Origin: Clostridium senegalense JC122
GTDB taxonomy: Bacteria; Bacillota; Clostridia; Clostridiales; Clostridiaceae
Assembly (NCBI RefSeq): GCF_000285575.1
Contig: NZ_HE611050.1
Coordinates: 1,543,882 to 1,607,881, forward strand
Length of the DNA: 64,000 bases
Direction: 5' to 3'
In this document: positions 9,129 to 18,941 of the stretch, in pieces
How the letters are laid out: every line of letters begins with the position of its first letter
Position numbering within the stretch: position 1 is the stretch's first letter
Notes under the pieces: generated by a model
Database searches by the model: none
Seen by the model: only the letters and a program-made list of their open reading frames with translations
What the model was told of the DNA's origin: nothing
Made by a program: the position numbers and the translations under genes

Positions 9129-9416
9129 TTAAATATACTCTTTTAATAGTTCTTGTGCTAAATTATTAATTTCTTCGTGGATAAAATTCAATTCATTAAG
9201 TTCTCCACTTTTAAGAAGATAAACCTTATCTGCTATTTCATATGCTTTAGCTATGAAATTATCATATTCTTTGCCCTCGATACTATTCAATTTATCATTT
9301 ATAGGTTTAGGAAAATATACTTCATTTTCTATACCAAATTCATTTATTGATTCTAACTGTTCCAACATAGCCATAACAATTGTTATAACTTCATTTATTG
9401 TAAATTTAAAATTCAT
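9129..9416 (-). CDS. Small uncharacterised protein (95 aa)
   Basis: I do not recognise the family. The product is acidic and predicted largely helical (ITIVMAMLEQLESINEFG near the N-terminus, ELNFIHEEINNLAQELL near the end), with no signal peptide or metal motif. ATG 9416 follows AAGGAG with a six-base gap, which supports real translation. It stands alone between the rnmV region and the 3D-domain gene. Confidence 0.6.
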   Translation of the reverse strand: MNFKFTINEVITIVMAMLEQLESINEFGIENEVYFPKPINDKLNSIEGKEYDNFIAKAYEIADKVYLLKSGELNELNFIHEEINNLAQELLKEYI

Positions 9417-9499
9417 TTATAACTCCTTATTTCAAATAATACTTATATACATTAAATTATATTTTCAATATTACAATCTAAATTTTGGGAAAAAGAAAA

Positions 9500-9521
9500 A
9501 ATAGGAGCCTAGCTCCTATTT
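9500..9521 (-). terminator. Terminator overlapping the stop codon of the 3D-domain gene
   Basis: On the minus strand AATAGGAGCTAGGCTCCTATT is followed by T6. The TAG stop at 9518-9516 is inside the stem loop. Confidence 0.85.
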
Positions 9522-10535
9522 TAAAATATAAACTTTAACGTTTCTTCTTCCCCAATTCATAGTTTCACTATAACTATTAAAGTAAACATCAATTATATTT
9601 CCTTTAATTGCTCCACCAGTGTCTTGAGCTATTGCATAACCATAACCTTCTATATATACTTTAGTTCCTAATGGAATCACTCTTGGATCAACTGCAATAG
9701 TACTATATCCGTTCGGATCACGAACACAACTTGTACCAGATGCTGTTATTCCATTATCATTGCCTCTATCTGCTGTATAGGCTGTGGATTCCATAACCAC
9801 CATATCAGTATAATTTTCCTCTGCTCCACGTGAAGTTCTTACAGTTGCTAAAGTACCAACGTCTACTATCTTATTTACTGGATTTTTTTGAACTTTTTCA
9901 CCTACTACTTTACGTGAAACTTCTTTTCCATTTTCGTAAACGACTTCTGAGGTTATTAATTTTTCCCCATTTTGGCCTTCTTGAACTATATTTTCAGTAC
10001 CTTCCGCTAAATCATTATTTTCTCTTTTTTCTACTGCATATTCTAACGATTTAACTTCATTTTTAACTTCTTTGGCTACTCTTGTTACATTTATTTTCAT
10101 TCCATCTTGCAGAAGTTCGTCTTTTGTTGGTGATATTTTATCTAAATCATTTATTGCAATTTTTTTAGAATCTAACATATTTCCTACGTTATCTTCTGAT
10201 GATTTAAATTTTAATACCTTGCCATCAACATTAACTTCAACATCTACAGCTTTCTTTATATAAATTTTGTCTCCATCTTTCACTTTACTGTCTAATGCTA
10301 CAGATACCTTATCAAATGATTCTACTTTTATTTGTTGTTTATCTAATATTTTTCCTAAATCACTTGCTAATGTTGTTATTTGTACTTCCTGGCCATCAAT
10401 AACTACTGATATAGTTTTTTTCATATTTACTATAGTAACTGCGCCCCCTATAACAGTAACACACGTCGCTACCGCTAGAGTTTTTTTCCAAGACTTAAAA
10501 ATACTATTTAGTCTTGTTTTTATATTACTAATCAT
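9516..10535 (-). CDS. 3D-domain cell-wall protein with DUF348 and G5 domains (YabE-like)
   Basis: An exported or membrane-anchored protein of the YabE / resuscitation-factor-like group, thought to act on peptidoglycan. ATG 10535 is chosen because AAGGGAGG precedes it. It has an N-terminal membrane segment (about 17-35), two ubiquitin-like DUF348 repeats (about 35-150, e.g. VVIDGQEVQITTLASDLGKI), a G5 domain (about 155-235) and a C-terminal 3D domain with the three conserved aspartates in TASGTSCVRDPNGYSTIAVD and AQDTGGAIKGNIIDVYF. The order of this gene with tatD upstream and rnmV-ksgA downstream is the common Firmicutes arrangement. Confidence 0.92.
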   Translation of the reverse strand: MISNIKTRLNSIFKSWKKTLAVATCVTVIGGAVTIVNMKKTISVVIDGQEVQITTLASDLGKILDKQQIKVESFDKVSVALDSKVKDGDKIYIKKAVDVEVNVDGKVLKFKSSEDNVGNMLDSKKIAINDLDKISPTKDELLQDGMKINVTRVAKEVKNEVKSLEYAVEKRENNDLAEGTENIVQEGQNGEKLITSEVVYENGKEVSRKVVGEKVQKNPVNKIVDVGTLATVRTSRGAEENYTDMVVMESTAYTADRGNDNGITASGTSCVRDPNGYSTIAVDPRVIPLGTKVYIEGYGYAIAQDTGGAIKGNIIDVYFNSYSETMNWGRRNVKVYILK

Positions 10536-10568
10536 AAAAATACCTCCCTTAGACAAGAGTACCTCGAA

Positions 10569-10597
10569 ATTATACCTAAGATTTTTATTCCTGTCAA
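10569..10597 (-). promoter_or_regulatory. Sigma-A promoter of the 3D-domain gene
   Basis: On the minus strand a perfect TTGACA (10592-10597) and a perfect TATAAT (10569-10574) are 17 bases apart. The leader would be only about 27 nucleotides. The rest of the gap up to 10971 shows no gene and no riboswitch I recognise. Confidence 0.9.
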
Positions 10598-10971
10598 ATT
10601 TCAAACTATTCTCTTGTGAATTGACTCCGTAAATGCATGAGTTTTAATCATACCTCACGACTTGTAATTGCAGATAAATCAATCCTTAAGGGTAGACTTA
10701 GTAGAAGACTTTTAATAAATTTTTTTGATGATGTTAATTAAATATATTACTTAAAATAATTAATTATTACTTTATGAAAGTCAATGTTTTAAATTATTTT
10801 ACAAATTCTTTTAAAAATACCCTTTAAATTTTTTCATTATCAGTCATATTAAAGTATATATTCCAAGTTATTCATCTACAAAACAAGCTACTTATAACTT
10901 AATTTAGATATCAATGAAAATATTTCATTATTTATTACTTCTATGGAACAATAGTAAAAATTATTAATAGA

Positions 10972-11736
10972 TTATATGCTAAATAACTTTTTTGTGTTTA
11001 ATATAGTTATATTTTCTACCTCTGTTTTATTTATACCTTTTATTTCCATAATATTTTCTATAATATATTTTATATAATCTGATTGATTCCTTTTACCTCT
11101 GTTTGGTGTTGGCGCCATATACGGACAATCAGTTTCAACCAATATTCTTTCCATTGGTATTTCCTTTACTACTTCTTTTATAGTTTTAGCATTTTTAAAA
11201 GTAACAACACCTGTCACCCCTATATAGTAACCTAACTTTATACATTCCTTAGCAAATTCAACACTTCCAGAAAAACAATGAACTACTCCTGTTACATCTG
11301 GGTATTCCTTCATTATATCTAATGTATCTTTGTGTGCATCTCTATCATGTATAACTACTGGAATTTTAAGCTCTCTTGCAAGTTCCATCTGCATTCTAAA
11401 AGCCTTTTGTTGAATATCCTTTGGTGGATTTTCCTCCCAATAATAATCTAGGCCAATTTCACCAATAGCCTTTACCTTCTTATTATTCTTATAAATATCC
11501 CTTAATTCATCTATTAATTTTTCATCTACAATATCAGCATAAGATGGATGAATACCAATTGCTGCATAAATGAAGTCATGTTTATTAGACAATTCCACTG
11601 ACATTTTCATGCCATTGAAATCTGATCCACAATTCAAAACTCCAATAACACCATTGTCTCTTATTTCTTTTATAACTTTATCTCTATCCTTATCAAAACT
11701 TGCATCATCATAATGTGCATGCGAATCAAATATCAT
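10972..11736 (-). CDS. tatD: TatD/YcfH-family metal-dependent DNase
   Basis: TIM-barrel amidohydrolase-like nuclease of the TatD family, 254 residues, normal length. Metal ligands are visible as DSHAHYDD at the start, GEIGLDYYW in the middle, HDRDAH, VHCFSG and the closing TDCPYMAPTPNRG. ATG 11736 follows GGGGAATT. It is the usual neighbour of the 3D-domain and rnmV genes. Confidence 0.94.
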   Translation of the reverse strand: MIFDSHAHYDDASFDKDRDKVIKEIRDNGVIGVLNCGSDFNGMKMSVELSNKHDFIYAAIGIHPSYADIVDEKLIDELRDIYKNNKKVKAIGEIGLDYYWEENPPKDIQQKAFRMQMELARELKIPVVIHDRDAHKDTLDIMKEYPDVTGVVHCFSGSVEFAKECIKLGYYIGVTGVVTFKNAKTIKEVVKEIPMERILVETDCPYMAPTPNRGKRNQSDYIKYIIENIMEIKGINKTEVENITILNTKKLFSI

Positions 11737-11768
11737 AATAAATTCCCCCTAACTAGTTTATATAATTA

Positions 11769-13279
11769 CTACAGAATAGTTCCTAAAATCGGTGATAATA
11801 ATCCCATAATTCCTCCAAGTAATCCTCCAAGCCATGTTATAGCTCTTAATTCTTTACTTGCAATTTCTAAAATTAATTTTTCTGCAAATTCTACTTCAAA
11901 GCTGTTAATTTTATCTTCTATTATTCTCGATACATTAAAACTATCAACAAGTTGTTTACCACTATTTTTCATAAATCTATTATAAACTTCAACAATATTA
12001 TTTGATATATTATCAATTATCCTTTCATCAACACTAACTAAAACCTCTTTAATTTTTTACTTTTAATTATTGTTATCAAACTTTCAACCATTGAATTTAC
12101 ACCACTTTTAATAATATCATCCTTTAAAATATCCTTATTAACAATATCTATTATTTTATTAATTAAATCCTTTGAATCTATATTTACTGTTTTTAATACT
12201 TCTTCTATATTATTTTTATTTTCAAATAATCCATTTTGAATTTTAATAACAAAACTATCTACAACATTATTGTCTTTTGCTTTAGTAACTATTAGCTTTG
12301 ATATATTATTTACAATTTCCTCTTTATTTTCTAAAGAAATGCTTTTTAAAACTTCGCTTATAGACTTTTCCGAAAAGCTATCTATAGCATTAGTTATCAA
12401 CATAGATAAATCATCTACATTTTCTTCATTTGATAAAAAAGCATCACCATATTCTAAGACTTTATCATATATAATATCGCTTTTCAAAAACATAGCTATC
12501 ATAGGACTCATTCCTAATATAGCTTTGTTTATACCATCTTTAATTTTAACCTCTGTTTTTTCGGTTCTTAATATATCTTTTAAATACTGTGCTATTTTTT
12601 CACGATTATCACATGCATAAACTTTTAAAGCTATTATTAATCCTTCTGGTAATACATCTTTAATTTTATCTTCTGAGTCTTGTAAATTTTTTATATTTTT
12701 TTCTAATATGTTATTAACATTTGCAACTAACTCTTCACTTTCTAAATATTCATTACCCTTATGTATTAAATTGTTTTTAAGTTTATCATAATCCTTATTC
12801 AGCAATACTTCTTTAGGATTCTTTCCTATAATTTTTAAAAGTTGTTGTTCAATAACCAAAGAACCGTCTCTCTTTATTTTTTCACTAATTTCAGAGTTTA
12901 AAATAGTTGATGAAATACTTTCTTTTAAAACATTATCAACATTTAACTGTAAACTTGTATCTAATATATTTCCAATTGTTTTTTCACTTTCTTTGACTTT
13001 TAAAAACTTATTCTTAAAATACAATTTAATAGAATTGCTAATTTTTTCGCTACATAATGAATCTATAATTGTTTCTTTATCAAGTAAATGGTCTCCAACA
13101 GCATCTCCAACACTTTTAGCAATTCTATCTTTTTCCTTTGGTATTAATCCTGGGGTAAAAGGTACTTTAATCCCAAGAAACCTTACCTCTTTATGTGGTT
13201 TAAATAACATCTTAATAGCTAACCAGTTAGTAAAATATCCTATTATGGCTCCTATTATAATACCTATTAAATATTTCAA
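11769..13279 (-). pseudogene. DUF445 family membrane protein, broken by one frameshift
   Basis: The DUF445 (YheB-like) family opens with a membrane hairpin and the signature GYFTNWLAIKMLFKPHKE, present here. The first frame (TTG 13279, behind AAAGGAG, to 12038) ends KSKKLKRF and stop. In the next frame the protein continues KIKEVLVSVDERIIDNIS to the usual family ending TWLGGLLGGIMGLLSPIL at 11769. Restoring one A in the A6 run near 12056-12061 joins the two into about 504 residues. The C-terminal membrane anchor is therefore lost as read. Function of the family is unknown. Confidence 0.85.
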
Positions 13280-13784
13280 ATCTATCACTCCTTTAATTTA
13301 ATTGTAAATAAATGTATTGATATTCTTTTAACATTAATAGTAGCTTTTATTACAATTTTTGTAACGTTTTAATAGTACATTAACATTTAGCCCACTAAAT
13401 ATTATATTCTATTTTCTTAGTTTATCCAATTCCTTCATATATTATATAGCATAGTTTTTTATATTTTTCTCTTTCATATTAAAAAATAATATGATATTAT
13501 TTTATCTTAACATTTTTTTATTTACATTTAAATATAAATTCACCATATTTGATAAAACTTTAACTATTTCCTTCATTTATCAGTATTTTTAGCCTAATTC
13601 AAAAAATGAAATAATTTTCAATTTTAAAACTAGTATATTTGAAAAAATTAGACATTTTATTGTGTTAACACAAATTATTCTCGAAATTTGGCTTATTTTA
13701 CATTTGACTGAATTTTTTATATTATTGTAATATTGAATTGTAGTACTTTTTATTTTAATTAATTATATTAAAGGAGGATTATTA
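13280..13784. other. Gene-free region upstream of gltS
   Basis: 505 bases without a gene. A candidate plus-strand promoter has TTGACT near 13701 and TGTAAT about 16 bases later. A 14-base perfect palindrome lies about 30 bases upstream of it (separate entry). Confidence 0.4.
13660..13673. promoter_or_regulatory. Perfect 14-bp palindrome upstream of the gltS promoter
   Basis: TTGTGTTAACACAA is a perfect dyad in an otherwise unstructured AT-rich gap, about 30-40 bases before the putative -35 of gltS. It is a plausible operator, but the cognate regulator cannot be named. Confidence 0.4.
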
Positions 13785-14969
13785 ATGGTTATTGACTTAA
13801 GTATGATTCAAACTCTAGCAGTAGCAATAGTTTTTTACTATGTTGGATCTTTTTTAAAGAAAAAGGTTTCACTTTTAGAAAAGTTTTGTATTCCTGCCCC
13901 TGTAATAGGCGGTCTTATTTTTGCAATTATAAACTTTCTACTTAGACAATATAATATTGCAACTATAAACCTAGATGTAACATTACAAGATCCATTTATG
14001 CTTGTATTCTTTACAACAATTGGACTTGGTGCTAGTTTTAAACTTATTAAACAAGGTGGAAAACAAGTTATAATGTTCTTTATAGCAGCAGTATCTTTAG
14101 TTGTTTTACAAGATATAGTGGGAGTTGCTGTTTCAAAACTTATAGGTGCTAATCCACTTCTTGGCCTTATTGCAGGTTCTATTACTATGACTGGTGGACA
14201 TGGAACTGGTGCAACATGGGGACATACTTTTGAAACTCAATATGGACTAGCTGGTGCTTCAGCTACAGCAATGGCAGCTGCAACATTTGGTCTTATTTGT
14301 GGTAGTATTATCGGTGGACCTATTGGAAAAAAATTAATTCAAAAGAATAATTTAAAGGGTGATTCTCTTGAATATGCAGCAGCTACAACTACTGCAAAAG
14401 AAGAATTATCATATAAATCATTATTTACTACATTATCAATAATATTTATATGTATGGGTGTAGGTAGTATATTAGAAATCTTCTTCACTAAAATAGGTGT
14501 AACATTACCTGCATATATAGATGCTATGATAATTGCAGCTATAGTTATAAATTTTGGTGAAGTAACTAAGAAATTTAAAATCAATACAGCTTGTACTGAT
14601 GCAATAGGAAATATCGCATTAAATGTATTCCTTTCAATGGCTTTGATAAGTTTACAATTATGGCAATTGAAAGAAACGGCTGGACCACTTCTAATATTAC
14701 TAGGTTGCCAAGCAGTATTAATGTTCATATTCGCATACTTTATAACATTTAGACTTATGGGTAAGGATTATGATGCTGCTGTTATGTCTGCAGGTCACTG
14801 TGGATTTGGAATGGGTGCAACACCTAATGGTATGGCTAATATGGATGCTGTTACTTCTAAGTTTGGACCATCTCCAAAAGCATTCTTTATATTACCAGTA
14901 GTAGGCGCATTCCTTGTTGACTTTACAAATTCTGTTATTATAGCTATATTTGCTAACCTTTTTGGCTAG
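13785..14969 (+). CDS. gltS: Sodium/glutamate symporter
   Basis: GltS-family integral membrane carrier importing glutamate with sodium. The 394-residue length and about ten to twelve membrane segments are as expected. The inverted-repeat halves each carry the glycine-rich re-entrant signature: TGGHGTGATWGHTF in the first half and SAGHCGFGMGATPNGMANM in the second. ATG 13785 follows AAAGGAGG. It is monocistronic and ends in a clear terminator at 15055-15103. Confidence 0.95.
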   Translation: MVIDLSMIQTLAVAIVFYYVGSFLKKKVSLLEKFCIPAPVIGGLIFAIINFLLRQYNIATINLDVTLQDPFMLVFFTTIGLGASFKLIKQGGKQVIMFFIAAVSLVVLQDIVGVAVSKLIGANPLLGLIAGSITMTGGHGTGATWGHTFETQYGLAGASATAMAAATFGLICGSIIGGPIGKKLIQKNNLKGDSLEYAAATTTAKEELSYKSLFTTLSIIFICMGVGSILEIFFTKIGVTLPAYIDAMIIAAIVINFGEVTKKFKINTACTDAIGNIALNVFLSMALISLQLWQLKETAGPLLILLGCQAVLMFIFAYFITFRLMGKDYDAAVMSAGHCGFGMGATPNGMANMDAVTSKFGPSPKAFFILPVVGAFLVDFTNSVIIAIFANLFG

Positions 14970-15054
14970 TTTTAAAGTTAAATAAAAGAATTTAGAACAT
15001 ATAAGTTTAAGAATAATTTTGTATTTTAAAATATCACAATTCAAATAAAGTTTT

Positions 15055-15103
15055 AGAACTATTTTAATAAGAATTTAATTTTTATTAGAATAGTTCTTTT
15101 TTA
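15055..15103 (+). terminator. Terminator of gltS
   Basis: AGAACTATTTTAATAA pairs with TTATTAGAATAGTTCT (one mismatch), followed by T6. Confidence 0.85.
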
Positions 15104-15148
15104 TATTAATGTACCTTAAGTGGTATAATTATATTGTGCATTTACTTT

Positions 15149-15350
15149 TGTAGGGTTCCAAATTAAATTTTAAGTTTATTCATTTATCAAATGAGAAAAC
15201 TCAAATTAATATTTCATCAATATTTTAGTTAAAAGTTAAGAGTGAATAATAACCAGTTGTGGTTATTACTACTCACTTTGTTCCTAGTAATTTTCAACTT
15301 ATAACAAAAATTTGATGTATAAATTTAAGTTGGAGATTGTATCCCTATAT
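15149..15350. mobile_element. MITE-like imperfect palindrome (about 200 bp)
   Basis: The left end (15149-15191, TAGGGTTCCAAATT to TTTATTCATTTATCAAAT) and the right end (15315-15350, opposite strand, TAGGGATACAATCT to TTTATACATCAAAT) align as terminal inverted repeats. The centre holds a hairpin: AGTGAATAATAACCA and TGGTTATTACTACTCACT around 15240-15277. No coding frame is present. It lies 32 bp before the start of the PHP gene, so its right end is in or near that gene's leader. Confidence 0.55.
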
Positions 15351-15382
15351 AAACTAATTATTAAATTTAAGGCGGTGTTTAT

Positions 15383-16153
15383 ATGTTTGATACCCACATA
15401 CATACTAACTTTTCTAGCGATTCTGAAATGAATATAGATATTGCTATAAAAAAAGCTAGAGAATTAAATTTAGGGTTAACTATAACTGATCATATGGATT
15501 TAAATTATCCAGATAAAACAAAATTTAAGCTTGACATAGATAGTTATTTTAACGACTATATTAACTATAAAAGCAATAATTTACTTTTAGGCATTGAACT
15601 TGGAATGGATGAAAATTTTTCAGATGAAAATTTAAATATTGCAAAAAAATATAATTTTGACCAAATAATTGGATCTCAACATTCTGTAAATGGTATAGAT
15701 ATTTTTGATAAATCATTATACAAAGGTAAATCTAAAGACTATATCTTTACTACATATTTTACTGATATGATAGCTTCTATTAATACCCATAATTATATCG
15801 ATATTTTAGCTCATATAGATTATATATGCAGATATTGTACTTTTGAAGATAAAGAAATGCATGTAAGTGAATATGGTGACTACATAAAGGAAGTTTTTAA
15901 ACTTTGTATTGAAAATAATATAGTAGTTGAACTTAATACACGAAGATTTAACGATGATAAAGCTATTAAATCTTTAAAAGACATTTATTCAATTTATACT
16001 TCATTAGGTGGAACCCTTGTTACTATTGGTTCTGATTCTCATGTTCCTGAAAATATAGGTAGATCTTTTAAAGAAGCTGTTGATTTTTGTGATGTTTTAA
16101 ATTTAAAACCAGTACATTTTAAAAATAGAAAAATAGAATATGAAAAAATATAA
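15383..16153 (+). CDS. PHP-domain phosphatase (histidinol-phosphatase HisJ-like)
   Basis: A 256-residue PHP metallohydrolase. Metal-binding motifs are DTHIHTNFSSD at the N-terminus, ITDHMD, a GIELGMDE loop, SQHSV, LAHIDYICR and SDSHVPENIG near the end. Similarity to HisJ-type histidinol-phosphate phosphatases is good, but no other histidine gene is near, so the substrate is uncertain. ATG 15383 follows AAGGCGGTG. Confidence 0.85.
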   Translation: MFDTHIHTNFSSDSEMNIDIAIKKARELNLGLTITDHMDLNYPDKTKFKLDIDSYFNDYINYKSNNLLLGIELGMDENFSDENLNIAKKYNFDQIIGSQHSVNGIDIFDKSLYKGKSKDYIFTTYFTDMIASINTHNYIDILAHIDYICRYCTFEDKEMHVSEYGDYIKEVFKLCIENNIVVELNTRRFNDDKAIKSLKDIYSIYTSLGGTLVTIGSDSHVPENIGRSFKEAVDFCDVLNLKPVHFKNRKIEYEKI

Positions 16154-16159
16154 ACAAAA

Positions 16160-16197
16160 ACTATGGAATTATACATTTATAAATATAATTCCATAGT
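16160..16197. terminator. Bidirectional terminator
   Basis: A perfect 14-base stem ACTATGGAATTATA / TATAATTCCATAGT is flanked by T-rich and A-rich ends. It serves the PHP gene (+) and rubrerythrin (-). Confidence 0.85.
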
Positions 16198-16216
16198 CTT
16201 TTATTTAAATTATATA

Positions 16217-16810
16217 TTATTGTTCAGTACCATAATATCTTTCATAATATCCTTGAGGATATTTACACAATGGACATGCAAGTGGTGCTGTTGTTCCTTC
16301 ATATATATATCCACAATTCATGCATCTCCATGAAATCTGCTCATCTCTTTTATAAAGTTTATTTTCTTTCATAAGTTGATATAGTAATTTATATCTTTCG
16401 TAGTGGGATTTTTCAACTTCTATTATATGCTTAAATGCTATAGCTACTTCCTTAAATCCTTCTTCTTCTGCTATTTTCTGAAACTCTGGATAAACAGTAG
16501 TCCATTCATTATTTTCTCCATTAGCTGCATAATTCAAATTTTGTTCTGTTGTTCCTGTTGCTACTGGATAAGTTCCATCTTCTATTAACACTTCAGTCTC
16601 TGGTGTCAATGCTTGAGCTAATAAATCAAAAAATACTTTTGCATGGGCTCTTTCGTTATTTGCTGTTTCTGTAAAAACGTGGTATAAATATTCATTATTT
16701 TCTTTTTTAGCCACTTCTGCATAAAATGTGTATCTGTTTCTTGCTTGAGATTCTCCAGTAAAAGCTCTCATAAGATTTTTTTCAGTTTTACTACCTTTTA
16801 AAGTTGGCAT
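16217..16810 (-). CDS. rbr: Rubrerythrin
   Basis: Non-haem di-iron peroxidase that protects anaerobes from hydrogen peroxide. The 197-residue protein has a ferritin-like domain with the iron ligands in RAFTGESQARNRYTFYAEVA and NNERAHAK plus ExxH near EVEKSHYERY. A C-terminal rubredoxin-like knuckle has CMNCG and CPLCKYP. ATG 16810 follows AAGGAGTG. A Fur/PerR-like dyad is found upstream. Confidence 0.96.
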   Translation of the reverse strand: MPTLKGSKTEKNLMRAFTGESQARNRYTFYAEVAKKENNEYLYHVFTETANNERAHAKVFFDLLAQALTPETEVLIEDGTYPVATGTTEQNLNYAANGENNEWTTVYPEFQKIAEEEGFKEVAIAFKHIIEVEKSHYERYKLLYQLMKENKLYKRDEQISWRCMNCGYIYEGTTAPLACPLCKYPQGYYERYYGTEQ

Positions 16811-16834
16811 ATAAAAACACTCCTTTTAAATCTA

Positions 16835-16849
16835 TTCTACAAATTAGAA
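16835..16849. promoter_or_regulatory. PerR/Fur-like 7-1-7 dyad upstream of rubrerythrin
   Basis: TTCTACAAATTAGAA resembles the PerR box (TTATAATNATTATAA) in size and symmetry, matching five of seven symmetric pairs. Its position, about 25 bases before the start codon, fits a peroxide-controlled gene. Assignment is tentative. Confidence 0.35.
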
Positions 16850-16928
16850 TTCCCTAAAATTTAAATATAATTCTTATACAGCGCTTTCTAAATATCGAAA
16901 ATTTTTATAAATTATAATTTTAAAAAAG

Positions 16929-16957
16929 TAAAAACTGTCTCATTTCGAGACAGTTTT
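16929..16957 (-). terminator. Terminator of metG
   Basis: AAAAACTGTCTC and GAGACAGTTTTT form a perfect 12-base stem with a five-base loop; the minus-strand transcript ends in a T run. Confidence 0.9.
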
Positions 16958-16968
16958 TATTACTTATA

Positions 16969-18903
16969 CTATTTCACTATACTTCCAGCTGGAACATCAC
17001 CAGGATTTACAGCAAATAATTTACTATCATCATCAGTTGATGCACATAATATCATACCTTGCGATAATTCACCTCTTAATTTTACCGGTTTTAAGTTTGC
17101 AACTAGAACCACATTTTTACCTACTAATTCTTCTGGTTTATAATGCTGAGCAATTCCAGATACAACTTGTCGTATCTCTCCACCTAAATCAACTTTTAAT
17201 TTTAAAAGTTTTTTAGCCTTTTTAATTGGCTCACATTCTAAAACTTTAACAACTCTTAAATCTATTTTGTCAAAATCATCTATTGTAATTTCTTCCTTTA
17301 TAGGTTCCATTTCTTTAATTGCTGCTGCTTTTTTAGCTTCTTCTGCAATCTTATCAAGTTCTGCTAATTTAGCTTCAACATCTATTCTTGGGAATATAGC
17401 TTCGCCTTTGCAAACTTTAGTTCCAAAAACTGTTCCATTAAATTCTTTTAAGCTGTCCCAAGTTATATTTGTTGCATTTATTTGTTCATTTATTTTCTCA
17501 CTTGTACTTGGTAGGAATGGAGAAACTAAAACAGAAACTATTCTTAAAGACTCTGCTAAATTATATAAAACTGTAGCAAGTCTTGGTTTTTGTTCTTCAT
17601 CTTTTCCAAGAACCCAAGGAGTTGTTTCATCTATATATTTATTTGTTCTTCTTATTAATGTCCATATATGATCAAGTGCAGCAGGTGCATTAAATTTATC
17701 TAAAGCTTCTTCTGCAAGTTTAGGAGTATTTAATGCAAGTGAAATTAGCTCTTCATCTAAAGACTCTTTTACTTGTGGCTCTGGTATTACTCCATCAAAA
17801 TATTTTTCTATCATTGTAACTGTTCTTGAAAGTAAGTTTCCAAGATCATTTGCAAGGTCTGAGTTTGTTTTCTTTATAAATATTTCATTATTAAATAACC
17901 CATCAGCTCCAAATGGAATTTCATGTAATAAATAGTATCTTACTGCATCTACACCAAATTTATTAACTAAAATAACTGGATCTACAACGTTGCCTTTTGA
18001 CTTAGACATTTTTCCGCCATCAACAAGTAACCATCCATGACCAAATACTTGCTTTGGTAGTGGCATATTTAAAGCCATTAACATTATTGGCCAATAAATT
18101 GTATGGAATCTTAATATATCCTTTCCTATTAAGTGAACATCTGCTGGCCAATATTTTTCTAAAAGCTCAGTATTTTCACTATTATATCCTAATGCAGTTA
18201 TATAGTTTGATAATGCATCTATCCAAACATATATAACATGACCTGGATCAAATTCTACAGGTATTCCCCAAGTAAATGAAGTTCTTGATATACATAAATC
18301 TTGTAATCCCGGTCTTAAAAAGTTATTAAGCATTTCATTTTTTCTTGACTCTGGTTGAATAAATTCTGGATGAGTTTCTATATACTCAATTAATCTATCA
18401 GCATAATTAGACATTTTAAAGAAATATGCTTCTTCTTTTGCCTTTTCAACTGGTCTTCCACAGTCTGGGCATTTTCCGTCCACCAATTGTGTTTCAGTCC
18501 AGAAAGATTCACATGGTGTACAATATAGTCCTTCATATGAACTTTTATATATATCACCTTGATCATATAACTGCTTAAATATTTTTTGAACAGCTTTCTT
18601 ATGATAATCTTCAGTTGTTCTTATAAACTTATCATATTTAATATCCATTAATGTCCAAAGACTTTTTATTCCAGCAACTATTTCATCTATATATTCTATC
18701 GGTTGAACGCCCTTTTCTTCTGCTATTCTTTGAAGTTTTTGACCATGTTCATCTGTTCCTGTTAAGAACATTACATCATGACCTGATAGTCTTTTAAATC
18801 TAGCTATGGCATCTGCTGCAACTGTAGTATAAGTATTTCCTATATGAAGATTTGCAGATGGGTAATATATCGGTGTTGTAATATAAAACGGTTTTTTACT
18901 CAT
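16969..18903 (-). CDS. metG: Methionyl-tRNA synthetase
   Basis: Class I synthetase charging tRNA-Met. The 644-residue product has the HIGH-like HIGNTYTT, a zinc knuckle with CTPCESFW and CPDCGRP, KMSKSKGN, an anticodon-binding helical domain and a C-terminal OB-fold tRNA-binding domain (IDLRVVKVLECEPIKKAKKL). ATG 18903 follows TAGGAGGA; an upstream in-frame ATG at 18939 has no ribosome site. Expression is governed by the T-box leader just upstream. Confidence 0.97.
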   Translation of the reverse strand: MSKKPFYITTPIYYPSANLHIGNTYTTVAADAIARFKRLSGHDVMFLTGTDEHGQKLQRIAEEKGVQPIEYIDEIVAGIKSLWTLMDIKYDKFIRTTEDYHKKAVQKIFKQLYDQGDIYKSSYEGLYCTPCESFWTETQLVDGKCPDCGRPVEKAKEEAYFFKMSNYADRLIEYIETHPEFIQPESRKNEMLNNFLRPGLQDLCISRTSFTWGIPVEFDPGHVIYVWIDALSNYITALGYNSENTELLEKYWPADVHLIGKDILRFHTIYWPIMLMALNMPLPKQVFGHGWLLVDGGKMSKSKGNVVDPVILVNKFGVDAVRYYLLHEIPFGADGLFNNEIFIKKTNSDLANDLGNLLSRTVTMIEKYFDGVIPEPQVKESLDEELISLALNTPKLAEEALDKFNAPAALDHIWTLIRRTNKYIDETTPWVLGKDEEQKPRLATVLYNLAESLRIVSVLVSPFLPSTSEKINEQINATNITWDSLKEFNGTVFGTKVCKGEAIFPRIDVEAKLAELDKIAEEAKKAAAIKEMEPIKEEITIDDFDKIDLRVVKVLECEPIKKAKKLLKLKVDLGGEIRQVVSGIAQHYKPEELVGKNVVLVANLKPVKLRGELSQGMILCASTDDDSKLFAVNPGDVPAGSIVK

Positions 18904-18941
18904 TTTTATTCCTCCTATAATTATCTTAATTTTATACAAAT

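Noticed and set aside
10536..10971. A c-di-AMP (ydaO) or other riboswitch ahead of the 3D-domain gene
   Set aside because: A consensus sigma-A promoter lies at 10569-10597, leaving only about 27 nucleotides of leader, and no riboswitch core was recognised upstream.
11769..13279. Programmed frameshift in the DUF445 gene
   Set aside because: The run is only six A with no slippery heptamer plus pseudoknot or internal Shine-Dalgarno seen, and other genes show the same kind of one-base loss.
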